Shown: positions 9,605 to 16,953 of the stretch, in pieces
Position numbering within the stretch: the first letter of the stretch is position 1
Layout of the letters: each line of letters begins with the position of its first letter
Assembly (NCBI GenBank): GCA_016840305.1
Contig: JAEOSP010000380.1
Coordinates: 1 to 20,499 of the forward strand
From: Candidatus Hodarchaeota archaeon
Lineage (GTDB): Archaea > Asgardarchaeota > Heimdallarchaeia > Hodarchaeales > Hodarchaeaceae
Direction of reading: 5' to 3'
DNA: 20,499 bases
Program-made: the position numbers and the translations under genes
Notes under the pieces: generated by a model
The model's input: the letters and a program-made list of their open reading frames with translations, nothing else
What the model was told of the DNA's origin: nothing
Database searches by the model: none

Positions 9605-10138
9605 ATGTCGAAACTTGATCCAGAGAGTAGAGATGCTCGGAAAAAACTTAAAGTACAAATTCCAGAGTATAACTGCTACGAAAAACAACCATCAAGAAAA
9701 AACTCTGATGAATCGATACGAACCTACTTAGAACATCGTTTATCAACTTGTTCTGATGATGTAAAGAAAATTCAAGAAGCTGCTTTAATGAGTCAGATGA
9801 TTACAACATGGTCAGATCTCGATAGATTAGTATCCGGCTTTTCTGACCTCAAACTGATGATAAAAGCCTCAAAATACGGAATAAGTACATTTTTTGATTC
9901 TAACTTAATCAAAGATTTTGATTTAGGATACCTTTATACTTTAGAGAACACAGTGGTTAATATTATAGACCGATTGGATGAAAAAATAGATCAATTTGAT
10001 GATTCAATTGAAAGTGGTATGTTATCTGACAGTAGTCGATTAACAAATGAAATTCTTGAAGATTTATCAGCAATTCGTGATGCCTGGATTGAAAGACAAA
10101 AATTGATCAGTGATTTCCAAAAATTGGGTCTTGTGTAA
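9605..10138 (+). CDS. Unknown small helical soluble protein
   Basis: 177 residues, no signal peptide and no TM helix. The N-terminus (1-35) is polar and basic with likely disorder (ARKKLKVQ, KQPSRKNS); the rest is predicted by eye to be several amphipathic helices, with heptad-like stretches around 110-140 (LDEKIDQFDDSIE) and 150-175. No family recognised. A strong Shine-Dalgarno, GGAG at 9594-9597, lies 7 bases before the ATG, and the gene starts 28 bases after the polytopic protein, so it is the last gene of the MoxR operon. It is followed by the symmetric hairpin at 10162-10199. It may be a cytosolic subunit or regulator of the upstream complex; this is inferred from position. Confidence 0.75.
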   Translation: MSKLDPESRDARKKLKVQIPEYNCYEKQPSRKNSDESIRTYLEHRLSTCSDDVKKIQEAALMSQMITTWSDLDRLVSGFSDLKLMIKASKYGISTFFDSNLIKDFDLGYLYTLENTVVNIIDRLDEKIDQFDDSIESGMLSDSSRLTNEILEDLSAIRDAWIERQKLISDFQKLGLV

Positions 10139-10161
10139 TGTGTAATAATTTAATTTTTCAT

Positions 10162-10199
10162 AAAAAAGGAGAATTGATTAAAAAAATCAATTCTTTTTT
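10162..10199. terminator. Bidirectional hairpin terminator between convergent genes
   Basis: Six A (10162-10167), then GAATTGATT (10171-10179), a loop of five A, the perfect complement AATCAATTC (10185-10193), and six T (10194-10199). The structure reads as stem plus T-run on either strand, fitting the convergent ends of the MoxR operon (+) and the transporter gene (-). The transporter's TGA stop (plus-strand 10187-10189) lies inside the right stem arm. Archaeal termination relies mainly on T-runs, which are present here in both directions. Confidence 0.65.
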
Positions 10200-11446
10200 G
10201 GTTTTTCTGTGAACCAGATTAGGAAAACTGATATTATCAGCATAATACCAGATATAATGATAGCAATTTCTTGTTGACCAGCTTGTCTGAACATGCCTCC
10301 AATATTAGGTCCTAATAATCCTCCAATTCCATATGCAAAGAAAACTAATCCATAGTTTGCAGCTAGATTCTTACTACCCCAGAGATTATCTGTTGCAGTT
10401 GGGAATAGAGAAAAGTTACCACCGTAATTTGCAGCTAAAATCGCCATAACAATCCATAATGTTATTGGTGTTGAGATCAAGAAAAGACTTAAAAACATAA
10501 AGACTGCCTGTAGACCATTCATAATAAGCATAGATTTCTTCCAGCCAATTCTATCATTAAGAGCTCCATATCCTATTCGTCCTAAACCATTAAACAGGGG
10601 ATACATCACTCCTGCAGCAAAAGTTGCAGCTGCTGCTGATTCTGCAGGTGAAAAGCCAGCTGTTTGTAAAACATCAGAAGGCCAGACCTTTGCGATTCCA
10701 ATTACCATTAATCCTGCAGCGGCACCTATCATAAAAGTCAGGAAAATGAAATAGAATTGGGGAGTTCGAAGCATTTCTTTATCTTCAAAATCAACGCTGT
10801 CAGTTGAAGCTCCACCGTTTGCAACCTGTGCTTCATAACCTGGAACTGAGTATCCTGCTGGTGGATCGTATAAAAAGAAATAACTAAATCCAATCATAAG
10901 GGCGTAACAGATTCCATAAATAATCCATATCATCCCAATTTCTAAATTTAAGACATTGAATAGAGGATCTGCTGCATATATCCAAATTAATGATCCAGCG
11001 CCGAACCCAGCCATACTAAGTCCAACAACGAGCCCTTTTTTGTCAGGGAACCATTTTGTGCCCACACTTACTGGAAGTGCATATGCAAAACCAATTCCAG
11101 CACCACCAATTACTCCAATTGTCAGGGTTGTCATAAGTGGAGATACTGGAAAAAGACCTCCAAGGATGTAACCACCGCCCATTATAGAAGCGCTAAGCAG
11201 AATTAGGTTTCGAGTGCCGATTTTTTCTTTATATCGACCTGCGAATATAACCATTAAAGCAAACGCTATTACACCAACTGAAAATGGAATCTGTGCTGAT
11301 TGTGCATCCCAACCAGTCATACCCTCAAGCGTTCCTACGAACGCACCACCCCACATATATAATGCACCCAGAGCAAGTTCCATCACAATAGCTGCAATAA
11401 CAACAAGCCATCGATTCTGAGTTTTCACTAGATTACTGTCTGACAT
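10187..11446 (-). CDS. MFS transporter, OFA (oxalate/formate antiporter-like) family
   Basis: 419 residues, about 12 TM helices, the usual size for the family. Recognisable OFA features are the N-terminal NRWLVVIAAI and ALGALYMWG (11-33), GRYKEKIG in the loop after TM2 (70-77), GAGIGFAYALPV and KWFPDKKGLVVG (115-142) around TM4-5, and NGLGRIGYGALNDRIG (286-301) around TM8-9. OFA members carry oxalate, formate and other small carboxylates. Near TM11 the sequence reads NYGLVFFAYGIGG (364-376); by eye, Tyr372 falls where OxlT has its substrate-binding Lys355, which argues against oxalate. The gene faces away from acs across a 1-kb spacer, so a monocarboxylate such as acetate is a reasonable guess. 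Start ATG (complement of 11444-11446) follows a weak AGTGAG. The substrate is not proven. Confidence 0.88.
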   Translation of the reverse strand: MSDSNLVKTQNRWLVVIAAIVMELALGALYMWGGAFVGTLEGMTGWDAQSAQIPFSVGVIAFALMVIFAGRYKEKIGTRNLILLSASIMGGGYILGGLFPVSPLMTTLTIGVIGGAGIGFAYALPVSVGTKWFPDKKGLVVGLSMAGFGAGSLIWIYAADPLFNVLNLEIGMIWIIYGICYALMIGFSYFFLYDPPAGYSVPGYEAQVANGGASTDSVDFEDKEMLRTPQFYFIFLTFMIGAAAGLMVIGIAKVWPSDVLQTAGFSPAESAAAATFAAGVMYPLFNGLGRIGYGALNDRIGWKKSMLIMNGLQAVFMFLSLFLISTPITLWIVMAILAANYGGNFSLFPTATDNLWGSKNLAANYGLVFFAYGIGGLLGPNIGGMFRQAGQQEIAIIISGIMLIISVFLIWFTEKPKKN

Positions 11447-12473
11447 TCTTTCTCACTTAAATATTAGTTTCTACTTGTCACTGTAGATTGGGGAAACAAA
11501 AAATTTATGGAATAATATAGCTTTTCGTCAAGAGGAAGAGTACATCGAAATCATCAATTTTCACTCTTCTAGAGAAAATATCAGACGTTCTTCTTTTCGC
11601 CAATGAATTTATCACATGTAATTAATTACAGCAATATTGTAGAAGTGGTCAACTTTCTATTAGAAAACAAAAAACCTTTCTTATTTTTCATTTTGTTATT
11701 TGTTCATCCTTTATTTCAGTTTACTACCGCTAAATCTTCTTTTTCACAAGTAGAGTCTTTTTCAACTACAAAATGACTATTTTGGATTGAAATAAACTAC
11801 TTAATGTTAGTTAAACAAAATAGTGTAAAAAAAGAAATACTCTATTTCATTGAATATCTCACCCTGATCTTCCGTCTGTTCTTCTGATTTCTCTTCTTTT
11901 TCCTTTCATTTCATTTTCTCTTCTGATGACAATCTACAATACCTCTCACTCACCTTCAAAAAGCGTGAACATTAGAACTCAATGATGATTCCAGTTTGGA
12001 CTTATCAATGCATAAAAATATCTCAATTACTGCAAATAGTGCGAATAATCCGAATTAAATCCCTTATCATCTCACGATTATTGGTGTTAAACCATCAAGT
12101 GGTGAAAAATTGTACTGCTTATTCCTCATTGATCTAGACCACAGCTTCAAACAAGATTTGACTTTCGTTCTAGATTAGAAAAGGATTGACTTAGATTCCT
12201 GATCTTGATATCTGACAGAAATTAATAATAAATTTAACAGATTATGTTGTTACACGATCAATTGTAAAGTACAAATAGTGTTTCTAACTTGAACAGATCA
12301 AAAATTGTATATTATCACAATTAGTTAAGTTTTAATTACAATAAGAGAAACAAACTACTTAATTTTCAACTAAAAGCATTGGAAACAGATTATAGGGTCA
12401 TAAATTACTCTGTAGTGAAATACAAAATTATGAACATACATGAATTCTTGTAAGAAAATGGGTAAGAGATATT
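11447..12473. other. Long divergent intergenic region (about 1 kb), no gene seen
   Basis: No frame of 60 or more codons exists on either strand and no tRNA or rRNA is visible. Contents noticed: the possible minus-strand promoter near 11508-11526; a perfect inverted repeat CAAAAT/ATTTTG with a 4-base loop at 11769-11784; a pyrimidine-rich tract at about 11868-11926 with TCTTCTGAT at both ends; a 12-base direct repeat AAACTACTTAAT at 11794-11805 and 12352-12363; and a 39-codon protein-like fragment at 12059-12178. It separates two divergent genes and so must hold their promoters, but it is far longer than the other spacers in this window (mostly under 165 bases). Confidence 0.6.
11508..11526 (-). 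promoter_or_regulatory. Possible TATA/BRE promoter of the OFA transporter
   Basis: Read on the minus strand, a purine-rich CGAAAAG is followed by CTATATTATT, which resembles an archaeal BRE plus TATA box. It lies about 65-80 bases upstream of the transporter ATG, which would give a leader of around 40 bases. Judged by eye only; the whole spacer is AT-rich, so similar matches arise by chance. Confidence 0.3.
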
Positions 12474-14519
12474 ATGGGTGATTTAATGTCAGAATTAACA
12501 GAAACAGAAAAAGAAAAGGCGAAAAAATATTATCCACTCCCTGAATTAGCTAAGAATGCTAGAATCCAAAATATGGACGCATATTTTGAGAAATGGAGAT
12601 ACTCAGTCAAAAATCCATCTGATTTTTGGGCAGAAGAAGCAGAGAAAATCGATTGGTTTACTCCTTACGAAAAAGTTTGGAAACCACCAACTGGCGATCA
12701 CGATAAATTTGTGGGGAAATGGTTTGTTGGTGGAAAACTAAATGTTACCTATAACTGTTTAGACCGTTGGGTTGAAAAGGGATATGGTGACGAAGTTGCA
12801 CTCATCTGGATGGGTGAAGACGATACTGTAAAGAAATATACCTATAAATCAATGATGGAAGAAGTGAATAAGGCTGCTAATGCATTAAAATCATTAGGTG
12901 TCAAAAAAGGGGACAGAGTTTGCCTCTGGTTGCCAATGATCGATTCTCTTGCTATTGTTATGCTTGCATGCGCACGGATTGGTGCAATACATTCAATTGT
13001 TTTTGGAGGATTCTCTGCAGAATCTGTAAAAGATCGAATTGACGATTCATCCTGCACTATCTTGGTAGTTGCTGATGAAGTTCGCAGGGCAGGAAAACCA
13101 CGACCAATGAAAGACAATCTTCAAGGAATAATCGATACATGTGATTCGATTGAACACGTAGCAGTAATTAAACTCACTGGTGGAGATGTATACCAGTACG
13201 AAAAAGATGTTGATTTCTTAGCATTAATGGAACAACAATCTACTGTATGCGAAAGCGAACCAATGGATGCAGAAGATCCTTTATTCATTTTATATACCTC
13301 TGGAACAACAGGAAAACCAAAAGGTGTCGTTCATACAACCGCTGGTTATTTAGTTTACGGAGTCTCAACAAACTTCTATGTTTGGGATTATTCATGTCTT
13401 CTTGACTTAAAAGGTGATACTCCCGCCACTCGTGATGTTTGGTATTGTACAGCCGATATCGGCTGGATTACGGGTCACACTCAGATAATATATTCTCCTT
13501 TAGCATTAGGTGCAATTACTATTATGTATGAAGGTGTTCCCACATGGCCCCATGGAGGACGGTTCTGGGAAATAACAGAAAAGTTCGGTGTTACGCACTT
13601 CTATACTGCTCCTACAGCTATTCGTGCGCTCATGAAATTAGGTGATGAAAACGTCACTAAATGGGATGTTAGCAAGTTAAAAATGCTAGGAACCGTTGGT
13701 GAGGTATGTAACTGGCCTGAATGGAAATGGTACTGGGATGTGGTTGGAAAAGGAGCTGGTGGAGATAAACCAGTAGGTCGTCCCATTGTTGACAGTTATT
13801 GGCAAACTGAAACTGGTTCTTACATGATGGTTAATCTTGGCTCAATTACTCCAATGAAACCTGGAAGTTGTACTTTCCCCTTCTTTGGTATTAATCCAGT
13901 TCTCTTAGATGAGAGTGGTAATAAAGTTGAGTCGGCAAACACACAAGCATACTTTGCTTACGATGTACCATGGCCTGGTCTCATGAGAACGGTTTGGGGT
14001 GATCATGAGCGATTTATCAATACATACTTAGCACAATTCCCTGGCCATTATTTCACAGGAGATTATGCTCAAATTGATGATGAAGGATACTACTTCATTC
14101 TTGGTAGATCAGATGATGTTATTAAGGTCTCTGGTCACCGATTAGGTTCCGCCGAAGTTGAAGCAGCAATAAATTCCCATCCCAAAGTAGCAGAGAGTGC
14201 TGTTATTCCTTACCCACATTCAGTAAAAGGAGCGACTATTTTTGCATATATTACTCTCATGAATGACGACGATGCTAGTGAAGATTTGAAAAAGGAGATC
14301 CAGAAGCATGTTCGTTCAGTAGCAGGTCCAGCTGTTTATCCAGAGATCATAATGTTTGCAGCAGCCGTTCCTAAAACTCGATCGGGTAAAATAATGCGTC
14401 GTATTCTCAAAGCAGTTGCCGAAGAGAAGGATATTGGCAATACCATGACCCTAGCTAACCCTGAGGTTGTGGAAGGCCTGATAGCTCGTCGAAAAATGAT
14501 GGGCGAGATTCAGTTCTAA
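12474..14519 (+). CDS. acs: Acetyl-CoA synthetase (AMP-forming)
   Basis: 681 residues, slightly longer than the typical 650. It converts acetate, ATP and CoA to acetyl-CoA, AMP and PPi in the cytosol. The N-terminal Acs segment (35-100, AYFEKWRYSVKNP type) is present. The P-loop is YTSGTTGKPKG (274-284), and WQTETG (443-448) follows. Trp443 is the residue that keeps the acyl pocket small, favouring acetate or propionate. TGD (528-530), GRSDDVIKVSGHR (544-556) and the C-terminal KTRSGKIMRR (634-643) are intact; Lys639 is the acylation-sensitive catalytic lysine. The start is uncertain: GGTGAT at 12477-12482 is a good Shine-Dalgarno for a second in-frame ATG at 12486, giving 677 residues. The gene is divergent from the OFA transporter and followed by a T-rich terminator. 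It probably serves acetate assimilation, though the enzyme can also take propionate. Confidence 0.96.
   Translation: MGDLMSELTETEKEKAKKYYPLPELAKNARIQNMDAYFEKWRYSVKNPSDFWAEEAEKIDWFTPYEKVWKPPTGDHDKFVGKWFVGGKLNVTYNCLDRWVEKGYGDEVALIWMGEDDTVKKYTYKSMMEEVNKAANALKSLGVKKGDRVCLWLPMIDSLAIVMLACARIGAIHSIVFGGFSAESVKDRIDDSSCTILVVADEVRRAGKPRPMKDNLQGIIDTCDSIEHVAVIKLTGGDVYQYEKDVDFLALMEQQSTVCESEPMDAEDPLFILYTSGTTGKPKGVVHTTAGYLVYGVSTNFYVWDYSCLLDLKGDTPATRDVWYCTADIGWITGHTQIIYSPLALGAITIMYEGVPTWPHGGRFWEITEKFGVTHFYTAPTAIRALMKLGDENVTKWDVSKLKMLGTVGEVCNWPEWKWYWDVVGKGAGGDKPVGRPIVDSYWQTETGSYMMVNLGSITPMKPGSCTFPFFGINPVLLDESGNKVESANTQAYFAYDVPWPGLMRTVWGDHERFINTYLAQFPGHYFTGDYAQIDDEGYYFILGRSDDVIKVSGHRLGSAEVEAAINSHPKVAESAVIPYPHSVKGATIFAYITLMNDDDASEDLKKEIQKHVRSVAGPAVYPEIIMFAAAVPKTRSGKIMRRILKAVAEEKDIGNTMTLANPEVVEGLIARRKMMGEIQF
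12477..12482 (+). promoter_or_regulatory. Possible ribosome binding site favouring the internal acs start at 12486
   Basis: GGTGAT matches the archaeal anti-Shine-Dalgarno (complement of ATCACC) and lies 3 bases before ATG 12486. The upstream ATG at 12474 has only a weak GGGTAAGAG ahead of it. This makes codon 5 a serious alternative start for acs. Confidence 0.4.
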
Positions 14520-14537
14520 CTTAATCTCCATATTCTC

Positions 14538-14553
14538 TTTTTTTCCTTTTTTT
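14538..14553 (+). terminator. T-rich terminator after acs
   Basis: Two runs of seven T (14538-14544 and 14547-14553) separated by CC, 19 bases after the acs stop. Oligo-T without a hairpin is the usual archaeal terminator. It also separates acs from the convergent DUF167 gene. Confidence 0.55.
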
Positions 14554-14568
14554 ATTTCACTTATTCTC

Positions 14569-14862
14569 CTAAATAATCCTCTTAACATTCAGTATTTCTT
14601 GCACTCGTTCAGGTTTTAAATTATGCAGACGAACGATCTTTTCTTTACTTGTATGACCTGATTCTAGGGTGATAGGTGTTTTGAAATATTTACGGAGAAT
14701 TTTTAATATAGTTTTATTCGCTTTTCCCTTAAGAGGTGGATCCTTAACATGTATAAGAACTAGATTGTCCTCTAAAATCAACTTATTGCTGGTTTGACGT
14801 GTTTTCACCTTAATCTTGAGGAGAGAATCGTTTTCTTCTCTTTTTATTTCAGGTTTTAACAA
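14569..14862 (-). CDS. DUF167/YggU-like protein
   Basis: 97 residues. The DUF167 core runs from about residue 15: a strand LLKIKVKTR, a middle strand LVLIHVKDPP, the hallmark PPLKGKANKTILKILRKYF (57-75), then the SGHTSKEKIVRL strand-turn (88 region back to 78) that matches the SG-x-x-S-x-x-K pattern of the family. YggU-like proteins are small, widely conserved and of unknown biochemical function. The only plausible start is TTG (complement of 14860-14862), because an in-frame stop lies nine codons upstream and no ATG is available. The coding region overlaps the end of the 644-residue gene by 7 bases, so the two are co-transcribed and probably translationally coupled. Confidence 0.8.
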   Translation of the reverse strand: MLKPEIKREENDSLLKIKVKTRQTSNKLILEDNLVLIHVKDPPLKGKANKTILKILRKYFKTPITLESGHTSKEKIVRLHNLKPERVQEILNVKRII

Positions 14863-16790
14863 AACAAGCCATCTTCTGTTATTGAATTAAATTTTGCAAA
14901 TGAAATTTGATTTATTACAAATTTATCTTCAACTGTAGCCATAGCTTCAGTGAGGGAGTGAAACTCTTCCATCCAAATGAAATTCATATAATATCGAGCA
15001 AGGTTATTTGGCATTAAACTTTCCTTTTCTGTTACTGCAAGCGCTAGAGAGACTCTTTTTTGAAAACGTTCTAAATGGTGCTGTGAATGCTTTCTTGCAA
15101 CCTTTTGAACTAATTCATCACCTGAAAGTGATGAATAGAGAACCATGAGCTGATTTTGAATGATTTTAAATCCATAAATTGTCCCGAAGATAACATCATC
15201 TTTATAGAGGGCTTTTCCATTTAGAAACCGCAAAGATTCGGTGAGCGAATGAAAGTAGATACCTATCTTTGCATTCAATCCATCCTTTGAGAACAAAGCA
15301 GAAGAAGGTAACAGAGCATAATAGGAAATTGCCAGTTCATGAGGAGAGATTAACATCCTTTCTTGATAATTAATAGTCCAAAGGTTATCTGCGGAAAAAA
15401 CCTCGCCTTCTCCAATTTTCAGTTTTTTAGCCAGATAAAAACGTAATTCAGCTAAATTTCGTTTAACTAATCCTTGTAAAAACTGATCTATTATGCTCGA
15501 TGGGGGAATTTCACGTTTAATCAGGGTGACATGTCCAAACGGAGTTTTTTTCATCAATCCATCTACAGTACCAAAATGGGTTCCTGCCATTCCACTTACT
15601 GTTTGTCCTTGCTCTATGGTAAAAGAAGGAGCTAAGCTTGGAGCAGGTATCCAAGCTGTAAGACGTATCTTTTCCAAATCATTCTCATTTACTGAAACTG
15701 AATCTTTACTTGTGCTTTTTAGTTTATCACTCTTAAGAAATCGAACATTGGCAATGCGAGGCTTGAAAGGAGCGGTTTTTTGCTTACTGACTCTTAGCCA
15801 TTCATTAATGAAAGAAGGTTGAAGAGCCAATTTAAGAGGGATATTCAGAGTAGATGCAATTACTTTCTGAAATTCCTCTGTTGAAATATTCTCTGGATCA
15901 ATATTGAATGAATAAAATTGAGATCCAAGCTTCTTTTTAATTTCAGAAAAAGTAACTGATTCTTCCAACACTATGGGAAAATATGATTGATTTTGCGTAA
16001 TAACAGGTGCACGAAATAATCCTAAAGGGATTTTTTGTTGAGTAGTAGCAATTTTCCCAACAAAACTCCACAAATCTGCTTGATCTAGTTTATGTTTCTC
16101 AGTTTTTTGGAATTCAATAGTTTGATGATTTTTTGGAAGGAGTGTTTGGGGAGATATTATCTCAGGAAGAGGTTTAATCAACTCCCCCAATTCAAATTTA
16201 ACTTGGTTCTGCTCTGAAACTGGGGTTACAAAAGCATCAAGGATGTCAGTTTCAATTATACTTAATGATTTCAGTTCTTTTGAATCTGTTGACAAGATGT
16301 CTAATTTTTGAAACTTCTCCCATATAGATTTGAAAGCACTAAGTATATCATCAATTTTTTTATTATTCTGTGTCATGAAAAGATCTTGTGGCCTTATTCC
16401 TGATAGATCAGATAGAGTTTGAAAACGGTTAACAGAGGAACTAATGGTTATCGTTAATTGTTCTTGTTGTTTACTCAATCCTTGTTTAGAACTTACAAGA
16501 TTGGTTATTTTTATACGAGCTTCATCATTAGATAATTCAGTGTTCTCCCAAGAGGATATCACATCTTCAATTACACCCTCTACCTGTACTATCTTCTTTT
16601 TCACCCTTTCTAGCTTATTATTTTGATCTACAATTCTTACAATAGCAAAAAACGGTTCAAGCGAAGGCTTAGAATTAATGGCTCTTAAGCTCTCTAATTC
16701 ATTGAGGCGATTAATCAGAATATTCTCATCTAGTAGATCGTTTTTGCGCAGCTTCACTAGAATATTTCTTAGATCCTTCTCTAAGCTCAA
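14856..16790 (-). CDS. Unknown 644-residue protein with possible PRC-barrel-like segments
   Basis: No family recognised with confidence. No signal peptide or TM helix, so probably cytosolic. Residues 1-130 are helical with coiled-coil character (LERVKKKIVQVEGVIEDV). Three later segments share a short-strand, glycine, short-strand pattern like PRC barrels: around 240-280 (KIPLGLFRAPVI), 395-430 (GTHFGTVDGLMKK, then HVTLIKREIP) and 528-555 (DVIFGTIYGFKI, then QLMVLY). The second and third are each followed by a long amphipathic helix. Start is TTG (complement of 16788-16790): an in-frame stop lies two codons upstream, and GGAG (complement of 16801-16804) sits 10 bases ahead. A GTG at codon 12 is less likely. 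It is 163 bases downstream of the methionine aminopeptidase gene on the same strand and overlaps the DUF167 gene. Function unknown; a link to cell division (CdvA has a PRC barrel) is speculative. Confidence 0.75.
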   Translation of the reverse strand: MSLEKDLRNILVKLRKNDLLDENILINRLNELESLRAINSKPSLEPFFAIVRIVDQNNKLERVKKKIVQVEGVIEDVISSWENTELSNDEARIKITNLVSSKQGLSKQQEQLTITISSSVNRFQTLSDLSGIRPQDLFMTQNNKKIDDILSAFKSIWEKFQKLDILSTDSKELKSLSIIETDILDAFVTPVSEQNQVKFELGELIKPLPEIISPQTLLPKNHQTIEFQKTEKHKLDQADLWSFVGKIATTQQKIPLGLFRAPVITQNQSYFPIVLEESVTFSEIKKKLGSQFYSFNIDPENISTEEFQKVIASTLNIPLKLALQPSFINEWLRVSKQKTAPFKPRIANVRFLKSDKLKSTSKDSVSVNENDLEKIRLTAWIPAPSLAPSFTIEQGQTVSGMAGTHFGTVDGLMKKTPFGHVTLIKREIPPSSIIDQFLQGLVKRNLAELRFYLAKKLKIGEGEVFSADNLWTINYQERMLISPHELAISYYALLPSSALFSKDGLNAKIGIYFHSLTESLRFLNGKALYKDDVIFGTIYGFKIIQNQLMVLYSSLSGDELVQKVARKHSQHHLERFQKRVSLALAVTEKESLMPNNLARYYMNFIWMEEFHSLTEAMATVEDKFVINQISFAKFNSITEDGLFC

Positions 16791-16800
16791 GAGCTATAAA

Positions 16801-16804
16801 CTCC
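16801..16804 (-). promoter_or_regulatory. Ribosome binding site supporting the TTG start of the 644-residue gene
   Basis: GGAG on the minus strand, 10 bases before TTG (complement of 16788-16790). With the stop codon just upstream, it makes TTG the best start. Confidence 0.5.
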
Positions 16805-16868
16805 GTAATTGTTAACCCTCTCAGCTAACAATATACTCTTCTGAAACTCCTATAGAAAAACCTTGTTC

Positions 16869-16900
16869 AATTCTATAGAATTCGTATTAATTCTTAAGAA
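16869..16900. promoter_or_regulatory. Adjacent palindromes upstream of the 644-residue gene (candidate operator)
   Basis: AATTCTATAGAATT (16869-16882) is a perfect 14-base palindrome, and TTCTTAAGAA (16891-16900) a perfect 10-base one, 8 bases later. AGAATT at 16877-16882 and AATTCT at 16889-16894 also pair as an inverted repeat. They lie about 80-110 bases ahead of the TTG start. AT-rich sequence makes chance palindromes common, so an operator role is only a possibility. Confidence 0.3.
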
Positions 16901-16953
16901 GATAAGAGATATTTTTTCCTCAAGTTTGTTTTTTTTGATGAGTATCACGAATA

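Noticed and set aside
10956..11420. Two plus-strand open frames inside the OFA transporter
   Set aside because: Antisense to a clearly recognised transporter; Ala/Pro/Ile-rich sequence typical of the reverse of membrane-protein codons.
11920..12010. TGATGA and ATGATGA resembling C/D-box RNA box C
   Set aside because: No CTGA box D at a suitable distance and no flanking terminal stem was found.
15493..15822. Plus-strand open frame inside the 644-residue gene
   Set aside because: Lies opposite a much longer frame, with no ribosome site or domain.
16860..16895. GTTCAATTC resembling a tRNA T-loop
   Set aside because: No acceptor, D or anticodon stems can be built around it; better explained by the local palindromes.
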